NCBI RefSeq assembly: GCF_036906915.1 | Contig: NZ_JBAKHX010000037.1 | Span: 1 to 64,000 of the forward strand | Reading direction: 5' to 3' | Origin: Phytohabitans sp036906915 | GTDB lineage: Bacteria > Actinomycetota > Actinomycetes > Mycobacteriales > Micromonosporaceae | DNA: 64,000 nucleotides | Shown here: positions 8,795 to 16,064 of the stretch, piece after piece | How the letters are laid out: every line of letters starts with the position of its first letter | Position numbering within the stretch: position 1 is the stretch's first letter | Made by a program: the position numbers and the translations under genes | The notes under the pieces: model-generated | What the model was told of the DNA's origin: nothing | The model's database searches: none | Seen by the model: only the letters and a program-made list of their open reading frames with translations

Positions 8795-8815
8795 GTTGAG
8801 TCCAGCCGACTCAAG
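8795..8815. promoter_or_regulatory. HAIR element (HspR-type operator) upstream of hsp20
   Basis: GTTGAGT, seven bases, then ACTCAAG matches the HspR-associated inverted repeat consensus (CTTGAGT-N7-ACTCAAG) at 13 of 14 arm positions. It lies about 40 bases before the Hsp20 start, where a repressor could block the promoter. HspR is the heat-shock repressor of actinobacterial dnaK, clpB and acr2-type genes; its own gene is not in this window. Confidence 0.7.
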
Positions 8816-8853
8816 TACACGGACCCTTGTGAAGGAGCATGAGGGAGGACACC

Positions 8854-9276
8854 ATGCTTATGCGCACCGACCCGTTCCGGGAGTTCGACCGCCTCGCCGA
8901 GCAGTTCTTCGGCACTTCGACCCGTCCGGCCGTGATGCGCATGGACGCCTACCGCGACGGCGAGTGGTTCTACATCAACTTCGACCTGCCGGGCGTCGAC
9001 CCCGACAGCATCGACCTGACCGTCGAGCGCAACGTGCTCACCGTCCGGGCCGAGCGACGCCAGCCCCAGGTAAAGGACGCTGAGCAGGTCATCGCCGAGC
9101 GCCCGATGGGAACGTTCAGCCGGGAGCTGTTCCTCGGCGAGAGCCTCGACACCGACAAGCTCGAAGCCAGCTACGACTCGGGCGTGCTCAACCTGCGCAT
9201 CCCGGTCGCCGAGCACGCCAAGCCCCGCCGCATCTCGGTGACCGCCAACACGGGCCGCCGCGCCATCAACGCCTGA
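8854..9276 (+). CDS. Hsp20/alpha-crystallin small heat-shock protein
   Basis: This 140-residue ATP-independent holdase binds unfolding proteins in the cytoplasm. It has a short N-terminal arm (MLMRTDPFREFDRLAEQFF), an alpha-crystallin domain at about residues 28-128 with FDLPGVDPDSIDLTVERNVLTVRAER and the closing GVLNLRIPVAE signature, and a short basic tail. I chose the ATG at 8854 because it follows GAGGGAGGAC at good spacing; an in-frame ATG at 8839 lacks such a site. It is a single-gene unit preceded by the HAIR operator, so heat induction through HspR is likely. The length is normal for the family. Confidence 0.92.
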   Translation: MLMRTDPFREFDRLAEQFFGTSTRPAVMRMDAYRDGEWFYINFDLPGVDPDSIDLTVERNVLTVRAERRQPQVKDAEQVIAERPMGTFSRELFLGESLDTDKLEASYDSGVLNLRIPVAEHAKPRRISVTANTGRRAINA

Positions 9277-9327
9277 CGGTCCGATATACGCCGCACCCAC
9301 CAAGTACCGAGAGAGGGGTGACCGCGT

Positions 9328-9417
9328 TTGGAAATCCTGGTACCCGGCCGCTATCACCGGCGGCGCCGGCGGGCGCGGTGGTCCATCCCGCGCCGACCGC
9401 CGAACCGCCGCGGGTGA
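9328..9417 (+). CDS. Possible 29-residue arginine-rich small protein
   Basis: A TTG start at 9328 is preceded at 7 bases by a purine-rich GAGAGGGGTG. It opens a 29-codon frame whose product begins MEILVPGRYHRRRRRARW and has 11 arginines, ending in TGA at 9415-9417, just ahead of a terminator hairpin. I do not recognise it. The good ribosome site and the position favour a real small gene, but high GC makes such frames common, so confidence is low. Confidence 0.3.
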   Translation: MEILVPGRYHRRRRRARWSIPRRPPNRRG

Positions 9418-9430
9418 GTCGCGGTGAATC

Positions 9431-9468
9431 GGGGCGCGGCCGTCGCCGATGCGGGGCGGCCGCGCCCC
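9431..9468. terminator. GC-rich hairpin terminator
   Basis: The arms GGGGCGCGGCCG (9431-9442) and CGGCCGCGCCCC (9457-9468) are perfectly complementary over 12 bases around a 14-base loop. There is no U-tract, as is usual in high-GC actinobacteria. It would end transcription from the hsp20 side. Confidence 0.6.
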
Positions 9469-9494
9469 GCTCTGTCGCCAAGCGTGCATAAAAG

Positions 9495-9514
9495 TTGTGC
9501 AGAGGTTTTGTGCA
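9495..9514. promoter_or_regulatory. Direct repeat TTGTGCA, candidate ArsR-like operator
   Basis: TTGTGCA occurs at 9495-9501 and 9508-9514 (13-base period, just over one helical turn), ending 15 bases before the regulator start at 9530. A related TGCATAA word sits just upstream. The position suggests autoregulation of the regulator-exporter pair; this is inferred only. Confidence 0.4.
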
Positions 9515-9529
9515 AGCTAGCCTGACGGT

Positions 9530-10102
9530 GTGAACGACCCGCAACCCGAGGTCCAGCTCAACAGCAGGCAGCTACGGATCCTGGCGCACCCGCTGCGCTC
9601 CCGGCTGCTCTCCGCGCTGCGCTTGGACGGCCCGTCCACCGCGACCAGGCTGGCGGAGGCGATGGCCACCAACACCGGGGCCACCAGCTACCACCTGCGC
9701 CAGCTCGCCGCGGTGGGCCTGGTCGCCGAGGAGCCCGGCCAGGGGCACGGCCGCGAGCGCTGGTGGCGCGCCGCGCACCACAGCCACGGCTGGCGACCCG
9801 GCACCTTCGCCTCCGACCCCGACGACCGCGCCGCCGCGAGCTGGCTGTCCGAGTACCAGGTCAGCGTGCTGACCGAGATGGTCGCCCGCTGGGCACGGGA
9901 GCAGTTCGATCACCCGCCCGCCTGGCGGGACGCCGCCGAGATCAGCGACTTCGGACTCCGGCTCACACCCGACCGGCTGCGCGCGCTCAACGACGAACTG
10001 CACGCGGTCGTCGACCGGTACCAGGAGGAGGCCAGCGACAGCGACGACGCCGAGCAGGTCATCGTGCTCCTGTCCGGCTTCCCCCGGCTGGGTACGCCAT
10101 GA
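9530..10102 (+). CDS. ArsR-like winged-helix transcriptional regulator
   Basis: This 190-residue DNA-binding protein has an N-terminal ArsR-type winged helix: LRILAHPLRSRLLSALRLDG, then a recognition-helix region with TNTGATSYHLRQLAAVGLV and a wing at GRERWWRAAH. The C-terminal half (about 90-190) is a helical dimerisation or ligand domain, as in the helix-turn-helix family commonly paired with MFS exporters. The start is GTG at 9530. Its stop overlaps the MFS start by 4 bases (ATGA), so the two are translationally coupled. It probably represses the pair until an effector binds. The effector is unknown. Confidence 0.85.
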   Translation: MNDPQPEVQLNSRQLRILAHPLRSRLLSALRLDGPSTATRLAEAMATNTGATSYHLRQLAAVGLVAEEPGQGHGRERWWRAAHHSHGWRPGTFASDPDDRAAASWLSEYQVSVLTEMVARWAREQFDHPPAWRDAAEISDFGLRLTPDRLRALNDELHAVVDRYQEEASDSDDAEQVIVLLSGFPRLGTP

Positions 10103-11370
10103 GCGCGCTCACCGCCGACCAGGTCCGCCGGCGCTACCTGTTGCTGCACGGCCTGCGCTGGCTCGCCACCGGCCTGCTCATCCCGATCTTCGTCCTCCTG
10201 CCGCTCGACCGCGGCCTCACGCTGACCCAGGTGGGTATCGCCGGCACGGCGCAGGGCCTGATCGTGCTGCTGCTGGAACTGCCCACCGGGGGCCTAGCCG
10301 ACGCGCTCGGCCGCCGGCCCGTGCTGCTGGCCGCCGGGGCCGTCAACCTGGTTTCGTTCGCGCTGCTGGCAGCCGCAGACTCGGTCGCCCTGTTCCTGGC
10401 CGCGTTCGCGCTTCAGGGCGTGTACCGGGCGCTCGACAGCGGCCCGCTCGACGCCTGGTACGTCGACGCCGCGCTCGCCGCCGACCCAGGTGCCGACATC
10501 GAGAGCGGCCTGAGCCGCGGCGGCGTCGTCACCGGCCTGTCCATCGCCGGCGGCGCGCTCGCCGCTGGCGGCCTCATCGCGCTCGACCCGCTGCCCGCGG
10601 TGAACCCGCTCGCCGTGCCGGTACTGGCCGCGATCGCGATCCAGGCGGTCGGGCTGATCGCGATCGCACTGCTGCTGTCGGAGGTGCGGCCCACGAAAGG
10701 CCCGCGGGCGGTGGTCGCCTCGGTACGGCAGGTGCCCGGCACCATCGGTGCGGCGCTGGGGCTGCTGCGCCGATCCCGGGTGCTGCTCGCCCTCGTCACC
10801 GTGGAGCTGTTCTGGGGCTTCGGCATGGTGACGTTCGAGACGCTGCTGCCCGTGCGCCTGACCGAGGTGGTCGACGACGCCGACACCGCGGCGGCGCTGC
10901 TCGGCCCGGCCGGGTCGGCGGCCTGGATCGCGTCCGCGGCCGGCGCCGCGCTGGTGCCCCTGGCGAGCCGCCGGATCGGTGCGCCCTACACGGGCGCGGC
11001 GCTGCGGGTACTGCAAGGCGTGACCGTGGTCGGCATGGCGCTGCTGGCCGGGCCGGTGGGCGTGCTGGCCGCCTATCTACTGTGCTATGTCGTGCACGGC
11101 GCCGCGAACCCGGTGCACATGGGCCTGCTGCACCGGCAGGTCGACGGCCCGTACCGCACCACGGTGCTGTCGCTGAACTCGATGGTCGCCCAGCCCGCCG
11201 GCGCCCTCGGCCTGCTGACGCTCACAGTCCTCGCCGACGCGACGACGGTCAGCACCGCGATGCTTGTCGGCGCCGCGGTACTAGCGGCGGCCGCCCCCCT
11301 CTACCTGGTAGCCCGCCGCACCACTCCCCCAGCCGGGCTTTCCATCGAGCCCGCGATGACCGCCCACTGA
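10099..11370 (+). CDS. MFS transporter (probable drug exporter)
   Basis: This 423-residue inner-membrane protein has about 12 hydrophobic segments. The MFS loop 2-3 signature appears as GGLADALGRRPVLLAAG, and the N-terminus carries a short cytoplasmic lead before LLLHGLRWLATGLLIPIFVLL. It overlaps the ArsR-like regulator and is followed 30 bases later by a TetR gene on the same strand, an arrangement typical of regulated small-molecule efflux. The substrate cannot be read from the sequence. Confidence 0.85.
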   Translation: MSALTADQVRRRYLLLHGLRWLATGLLIPIFVLLPLDRGLTLTQVGIAGTAQGLIVLLLELPTGGLADALGRRPVLLAAGAVNLVSFALLAAADSVALFLAAFALQGVYRALDSGPLDAWYVDAALAADPGADIESGLSRGGVVTGLSIAGGALAAGGLIALDPLPAVNPLAVPVLAAIAIQAVGLIAIALLLSEVRPTKGPRAVVASVRQVPGTIGAALGLLRRSRVLLALVTVELFWGFGMVTFETLLPVRLTEVVDDADTAAALLGPAGSAAWIASAAGAALVPLASRRIGAPYTGAALRVLQGVTVVGMALLAGPVGVLAAYLLCYVVHGAANPVHMGLLHRQVDGPYRTTVLSLNSMVAQPAGALGLLTLTVLADATTVSTAMLVGAAVLAAAAPLYLVARRTTPPAGLSIEPAMTAH

Positions 11371-11400
11371 CCGCCCCGATCACCCGTCTAGGCTCGCGTC

Positions 11401-11982
11401 ATGACCGGCCTCCGCGAGCGCAAGAAGGCGGCGACCCGCCAGGCCCTGCACGAGGCGGCCCTGCGGCTGGCCATCGAGCACGGCGTCGACCGGGTCACCG
11501 TCGAGGCCATCGCGGACGCGGCGACCGTCTCCCGGCGCACGTTCTCCAACTACTTCGCCAGCAAGGAGCAGGCGCTGCTGCACGGCGACCACGCCCGGCT
11601 GGCCCGCCTGCTTGAGCTGGTCGACGCCCGGCCGCGGGACGAGCCGGCGTGGGCCGCCCTGACCGCCGCCGTCGAGGAGATGGGCGCCGAGGAGTCCTTC
11701 GACGACCCGGAGCAGCTCGAACGGTACCGGCAGCTGCACCACCACCCGGCGATGCTCACGGAACTGGTCGCCACGTACGCCGCCGCGGAACGCGACCTGG
11801 CCGGGACGATCGCCCGGCGCCTGCCAGCTGACCCGGAGACGCCACTGCGCGCCCGGGTGCTCGCCGGGAGCTTCCTGACCGCCGCGCGGGTCGCCAACGA
11901 GTTGTGGCTCGAGGACCCCAGCCAGCCCTTGCCCGACCTGATCCGCCGCACCCTGACGCTGATCCGCGAACCCTTCGCCTGA
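11401..11982 (+). CDS. TetR/AcrR-family transcriptional regulator
   Basis: This 193-residue regulator has the standard TetR N-terminal helix-turn-helix (residues 4-55): RERKKAATRQALHEAALRLA, VTVEAIADAATVSRRTFSNYF, then the hinge SKEQALLHGD. The remainder is an all-helical ligand-binding and dimer domain. The ATG at 11401 is 30 bases after the MFS gene, so cotranscription with the exporter pair is possible. It could respond to the exported compound; no operator is obvious in the short gap. Confidence 0.88.
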   Translation: MTGLRERKKAATRQALHEAALRLAIEHGVDRVTVEAIADAATVSRRTFSNYFASKEQALLHGDHARLARLLELVDARPRDEPAWAALTAAVEEMGAEESFDDPEQLERYRQLHHHPAMLTELVATYAAAERDLAGTIARRLPADPETPLRARVLAGSFLTAARVANELWLEDPSQPLPDLIRRTLTLIREPFA

Positions 11983-12184
11983 CCCGCACCCGATACGCCG
12001 ACCCCGACGTGGCGCGGGGCGCTCGATCACCGCGATCGGACGGGGACCGCTCGGCGTTCGCTACCGTGCCGCGTCCGTCGTGTTGTGGCGCGGCGCTTAG
12101 CTGGCCGGCGTCGGTCGCGTTCGGCCTGGACGCGGCGGCCGGATCGCCGGCGCCTCAAGGCCGTCGATCAAGGGCATTCGCATC

Positions 12185-12311
12185 GATCAAGGGCAAATGC
12201 ACGTGGAAATGAGATCGAACCACGTGCGTTTGCCCTTGATCGACGGACCGAGCGAGCGCGCCGTCGCACGCAGGGCGCGACCCAGCGCGGGGGGCGCGAC
12301 CCAGCGCGGGG
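12185..12311. repeat. Palindromic repeat, full copy (copy B), with downstream tandem duplication
   Basis: The left arm 12185-12206 and right arm 12220-12241 (CCACGTGCGTTTGCCCTTGATC as written on the plus strand, 21 of 22 positions complementary) enclose a 13-base loop containing GAGATCGAA. A degenerate extra left-arm start (CGATCAAGGGCATTCGCA) lies at about 12167-12184. After the right arm, a GGGCGCGACCC-type 20-mer occurs twice (12273-12292 and 12292-12311, period 19). The rest of the gap 11983-12331 shows no gene. Confidence 0.8.
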
Positions 12312-12331
12312 CGGGCGGGCTGCGGGGTGGG

Positions 12332-13288
12332 TTAGGGCGGCGGGTAGAGGGTGGACAAGGTGGAGATTGTTGCGGTCAGGCGGGCGCGTAGGGACTCGGG
12401 CTCCAGGACCTCCGCGCCGGCGCCCAGGCGGAGGAACTCGCGCTCGGCGTGGGTTTCGGTTTCTATCGGGACGCGTGCCAGTACCCAGCCATCCGGTTGT
12501 GGCTCGCCGGCCGCGGCCGCGTCGGCGACCGCGCGCCCCATCAGGTGGGGTAGTAGCTCTAGCGCGTCCGGCGACAGCCGGACGAGCGCTTCGCCCTTGT
12601 GCAGCCTGGTGCGGAACTCGGCGATGTGCTCCCGCCAGTGTGCGGCGAGGTCGAAACCCGAAGGCCACGCGAACGTCTCGGGCAGTACGGTCAGCTCGCG
12701 GATCTGGCTGACCCGGAAGGTGCGCACGCCCCGCCCCGCGTGCGCCACCAGGTACCACTTGCCGGCCTTGAGGACCAGGCCGTACGGCTCCAGGCGCCGG
12801 TCGACCTCGCGGGTCCAGCCCTCGTAGCGGACCGCCAGCACGTGCTGGCGCCACACCGCGTCGGCGACGGCTTCGAGGTGGTCGGAGCTGTCGCCGTCGT
12901 GGTACCAGCCGGGCGCGTCGAGGTGGAAGCGCTGCCGCATGCGGGTGGCCCGTTCGCGTAGCGCGTCGGGCAGGGCGGCGGCGAGTTTGAGCTGGGCGGC
13001 GGCGACGGCTTCGGCGAGCCCGAGGTCGGCGGCGGCGCCGGGGAGCCCGGTGAGCACCAGGCCGCGGGCCTCGTCGGCGGTGAGCCCGGTGAGGCGGGTC
13101 TGGTAGCTGTCGACGAGCTGGTAGCCGGACGCGTCGCCGTAGACGGGGATGCCGGCGGTGCCGAGGGCGACCATGTCGCGGTAGATGGTGCGCACCGAGA
13201 CCTCGAGCTCGGTGGCGAGCTGGTGCGCGGTGAGGCGCCCGCGACTCTGCAACAGCAGGACGATGGAGAGCAGCCGGTCGGCGCGCAT
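12332..13288 (-). CDS. YafY-type HTH/WYL-domain transcriptional regulator
   Basis: This 318-residue regulator has an N-terminal HTH_11 winged helix (MRADRLLSIVLLLQSRG, then TAHQLATELEVSVRTIYRDM), a central WYL ligand-sensing domain with AVRYEGWTREVDRRLEPYGL and KAGKWYLVAH, and a C-terminal WCX-type extension. The start is the ATG at 13288; the longer open frame upstream runs antisense through the neighbouring gene and is not used. It is divergent from the DUF1579-like gene across a perfect palindrome that is probably its operator. WYL domains bind nucleic acid or small ligands; the effector here is unknown. Confidence 0.88.
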   Translation of the reverse strand: MRADRLLSIVLLLQSRGRLTAHQLATELEVSVRTIYRDMVALGTAGIPVYGDASGYQLVDSYQTRLTGLTADEARGLVLTGLPGAAADLGLAEAVAAAQLKLAAALPDALRERATRMRQRFHLDAPGWYHDGDSSDHLEAVADAVWRQHVLAVRYEGWTREVDRRLEPYGLVLKAGKWYLVAHAGRGVRTFRVSQIRELTVLPETFAWPSGFDLAAHWREHIAEFRTRLHKGEALVRLSPDALELLPHLMGRAVADAAAAGEPQPDGWVLARVPIETETHAEREFLRLGAGAEVLEPESLRARLTATISTLSTLYPPP

Positions 13289-13307
13289 GTCCCAAGTCTG
13301 CCGACCA

Positions 13308-13330
13308 CCCCTGACACAACATGTCAGGGG
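13308..13330. promoter_or_regulatory. Perfect 9+9 palindrome, likely operator of the WYL regulator
   Basis: The arms CCCCTGACA (13308-13316) and TGTCAGGGG (13322-13330) flank CAACA. The site lies in the 63-base gap between the divergent WYL-regulator and DUF1579-like genes, 20 bases from each start. TGACA-N-TGTCA operators are typical of YafY-family regulators paired with one small target gene. Confidence 0.65.
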
Positions 13331-13351
13331 TAGGGCCATAGCGTCGCCGGC

Positions 13352-13813
13352 ATGACGATCACCGACTTCGACTTCCTTCATGGGCAGTGGAACAGCCGCC
13401 AGCGCCGGCTGGTCAAGATCCTCGCCGGCAGCGAGGAGTGGTACGAGTTCGACGCGACCCTGGACTGCCAGGTACTGCTGGATGGCGCGGGCGTCTTCGA
13501 CGTGATGCGGGCCCCGGAGCGTGACATGGAAGGCGTGACGCTGCGGCTGTACAGCCCGGAGGAGAAGGTCTGGCGGATCTGGTGGGCGTCGAAGACCAGC
13601 GGCGGCCACCTGGACGAGCCGGTCGTGGGGCGGTTCGAAGGCAACGTCGGCACGTTCGAGTGCGACGACACCTGGGAGGGCCGCCCGATCCGGGTCCGGT
13701 ACCGCTGGTCCGGCGTCGACACCGAGCACCCTCGCTGGGAGCAGGCGTTCTCCCCCGACGGAGGCGAAACCTGGGAGGTCAACTGGATCGCGACCTTTAC
13801 GAAGCGTCCATAA
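13352..13813 (+). CDS. DUF1579-like small beta-rich protein
   Basis: This 153-residue soluble protein is dominated by alternating beta strands. It has FDFLHGQWNSRQRR near the start and repeated W-containing strands (WRIWWASKTSGG; EVNWIATFTKRP at the end), a pattern found in DUF1579-type and lipocalin-like proteins. I cannot assign a reaction. It starts with ATG at 13352 immediately beyond the palindromic operator and is the probable sole target of the divergent WYL regulator. It is complete. Confidence 0.7.
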   Translation: MTITDFDFLHGQWNSRQRRLVKILAGSEEWYEFDATLDCQVLLDGAGVFDVMRAPERDMEGVTLRLYSPEEKVWRIWWASKTSGGHLDEPVVGRFEGNVGTFECDDTWEGRPIRVRYRWSGVDTEHPRWEQAFSPDGGETWEVNWIATFTKRP

Positions 13814-13974
13814 TCGTCTGTTAAGAGCCGAACGACCGTTTCCAACCGGAGACTTACTGACCGAAGACGGTTCGGACAGTTTGGGGGCGAGGTCGCTGCC
13901 GTTACTGTCGAGATCCAGGAGGGTGCCCAGGGGGGCCGGGCGCCGAAGAGCTGGGGAAACGGCGAGGGGGGAGG

Positions 13975-15852
13975 GTGGTCGCACCGTCGATCTTGCGCGA
14001 CCCGGTCCTGCGCGCGCTCATGGCTGGCGCTCTGCTCGCCACCGCGTGGGTCTTCGCCGGGCCGTGGCCGGATGCCGCGTCCTGGCTGGTCCAGGCCGCG
14101 CTCGACGGTGTGTTCATCTGGTTCTCCTGGCAGGTGGCGACCCGCCCCCGCATCGACCGCTCGGTACGCCGCTTCTGGCGGGGCACCACGCTGGGCGGCT
14201 GCTTCTTCCTGCTTGGCGACCTGTACCAGACCGTCGCCGCCGCCCGCGACCCGGCGCTGAACGCGGCAGCCGGGACGGTGCAGACCGTCCTGGTCGCCGT
14301 GGGCCTCGGGAGCATCGTGTGGGTGATGCTGACCCACCCGATCCGCGTTGTCGGTCGCGAGCGCACCCGGCTGTGGCTGGACGCGGCGACGGTGCTGTGC
14401 GGCGTGGCGGTGTTCGCGTGGTACTTCTCCCTCAGCGGCGAGTCCACACCGGACACCCCGGCGCAGATCGCGGTGGCGCTGGTCGGGTCCGGGCTGATGC
14501 TCGTGTCCGCGTTCGGGATGTGCAAGCTGTTGCTCAGCGGCGCCGCGCCGTTCACGTTCCGCGCCGGCATCGTCGGGGTGACCAGCGCCGCGCTGGTCGG
14601 CCTGGAGACCTCCCTGCACACGGTCGTCGCGGCGGCGTCCGAGCCCGGCGTACTGGCTGTCCGCCTGCTGCCGTGCTTCCTGCTGGCCGCGGCGCCGCGG
14701 ATCCAGCAGCTCCAGATGCGGATCGAGCCCAGCGGCGTCACCGCGCGCAAGCGCCGCCCGTACAGCCGCCTGCCGTACATCGCTGTCGGCGCCACCCAGG
14801 CACTGCTGATCGTCGCCCTGCTCGACGGGGGCCTCAACCTGCGCGCGTGGGGCGTGGTGGCCGGCGTGGTCGCGATCACGGCGCTGGTGGTGGTGCGGCA
14901 GAGCGTGGCGTTCAGCGACAACGCCGAGCTCCTGATCAACCTGGACGCCAGCATGTTGCGGCTACGCCAGCAGGAGCGGCGGTTCCGGTCGCTGGTGCAG
15001 CACGCCTCCGACGTCACGCTGGTGATCGGCGGGCGCGGGCGGGTCACGTACGCGAGCCCGGCTCTGCAGCGCGTGCTCGGCCTCGGCCCGGAAGAGGCGC
15101 TCGGCCTCGACCCCCGTGACCTGGTGCACCCGGAGGACCGGCCGATCGCCGACCGGCTGCGGCAGCGTCTCGAAGGCAGCCCGCGCACGACGGTGACCGT
15201 CCAACTGCGGGCCGGCAGCGCCGACGGCGCGTGGCGGTGGCTACAGCTCGTGGCCACCAACCTGGTCGACGACCCGAGCGTCGAGGGCATCATCGTCAAC
15301 GCCCGCGACGTCAGCGAGGAGCGCCAGCTCCAGGAGCGGCTGCGCTACGACGCCACCCACGACACGCTGACCAAGCTGGCCAACCGGGCGTTCTTCGACG
15401 AGCGGGTGCGGCTGTTCGCCAGCGAGGCGCCGCATGCCGAGACGACGATGGCGATCCTGGCCGTCGACCTTGACGACTTCAAGCCGGTCAACGACGCGCT
15501 TGGTCACCATGTCGGCGACGCGCTGCTGGTGGCGGTCGCCGAGCGGCTACGCCGGTGCGTGCTTCCCAGCGACACCGTGGCCCGGCTGGGCGGCGACGAG
15601 TTCGCGATCCTGCTGCCGGCCACCTCGTACACCGGGGCGACCGCCATCGCCGACCAGATTCTCGCCGCTTTCCAGGAGCCGGCGTACGTCGACGGGCACG
15701 AGGTGCCGATCCGGGCGAGCATCGGCATCGCGGTGGGCACCGGCGCCGACGTCGACACGCTGCTGCGGGACGCCGACGCCGCCATGTACGCGGTCAAGCA
15801 CAACGGCAAGGGCCGTTACCTGTACGCGGATCACCGCGGACCATCCAGGTAA
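13975..15852 (+). CDS. Membrane-anchored PAS-GGDEF diguanylate cyclase
   Basis: This 625-residue protein has about nine hydrophobic segments in residues 10-325 (a 7TM/MASE-like sensor region), a PAS domain (about 335-450: RRFRSLVQHASDVTLVIGG, YASPALQRVLG) and a GGDEF domain (about 455-615). The active-site motif is a perfect GGDEF at 539-543, preceded by DTLTKLANRAFFDERV. It should make cyclic-di-GMP from two GTP. The product-inhibition site five residues upstream reads LPSD rather than RxxD, so feedback inhibition is probably absent. There is no EAL domain. The GTG start at 13975 follows GAGGGGGGAGG. In actinobacteria c-di-GMP controls development, which may be its context. Confidence 0.88.
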   Translation: MVAPSILRDPVLRALMAGALLATAWVFAGPWPDAASWLVQAALDGVFIWFSWQVATRPRIDRSVRRFWRGTTLGGCFFLLGDLYQTVAAARDPALNAAAGTVQTVLVAVGLGSIVWVMLTHPIRVVGRERTRLWLDAATVLCGVAVFAWYFSLSGESTPDTPAQIAVALVGSGLMLVSAFGMCKLLLSGAAPFTFRAGIVGVTSAALVGLETSLHTVVAAASEPGVLAVRLLPCFLLAAAPRIQQLQMRIEPSGVTARKRRPYSRLPYIAVGATQALLIVALLDGGLNLRAWGVVAGVVAITALVVVRQSVAFSDNAELLINLDASMLRLRQQERRFRSLVQHASDVTLVIGGRGRVTYASPALQRVLGLGPEEALGLDPRDLVHPEDRPIADRLRQRLEGSPRTTVTVQLRAGSADGAWRWLQLVATNLVDDPSVEGIIVNARDVSEERQLQERLRYDATHDTLTKLANRAFFDERVRLFASEAPHAETTMAILAVDLDDFKPVNDALGHHVGDALLVAVAERLRRCVLPSDTVARLGGDEFAILLPATSYTGATAIADQILAAFQEPAYVDGHEVPIRASIGIAVGTGADVDTLLRDADAAMYAVKHNGKGRYLYADHRGPSR

Positions 15853-15870
15853 GCGCGTTCCGCAAAAGTA

Positions 15871-15977
15871 CCGGAACTTTAAGCGCGCTTTTGAACAGCC
15901 GCTCAGCAGGTAGTGACGGGCATCCTGACGGGGATGGTCCCAATTGAGGGGCGTTGATGTTCCGGGAGAATTTCCGG
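15871..15977 (+). promoter_or_regulatory. Candidate control region of the GH10 xylanase gene
   Basis: The 212-base gap before the xylanase gene holds CCGGAACTTT (15871-15880), the perfect palindrome AAGCGCGCTT (15881-15890) and two TTCCGG words (15960-15965, 15972-15977). TTCCGG-type elements also lie upstream of the GH11 xylanase gene at 44456-44494, suggesting a shared regulator. Inference from position and recurrence only. Confidence 0.35.
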
Positions 15978-16064
15978 TAGCATCCTGCCATCGAGGCTCA
16001 TCGAAGCGATGGGCCCGCCTGGCGCCCCCACACACCACCCACGAAGGTCAGGAGAGCAACAACC

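Noticed and set aside
12332..13984. A 550-residue frame extending the WYL regulator far upstream
   Set aside because: The extra N-terminus runs antisense through the DUF1579-like gene and lacks family similarity; the ATG at 13288 gives the normal WYL-regulator start next to a palindromic operator.
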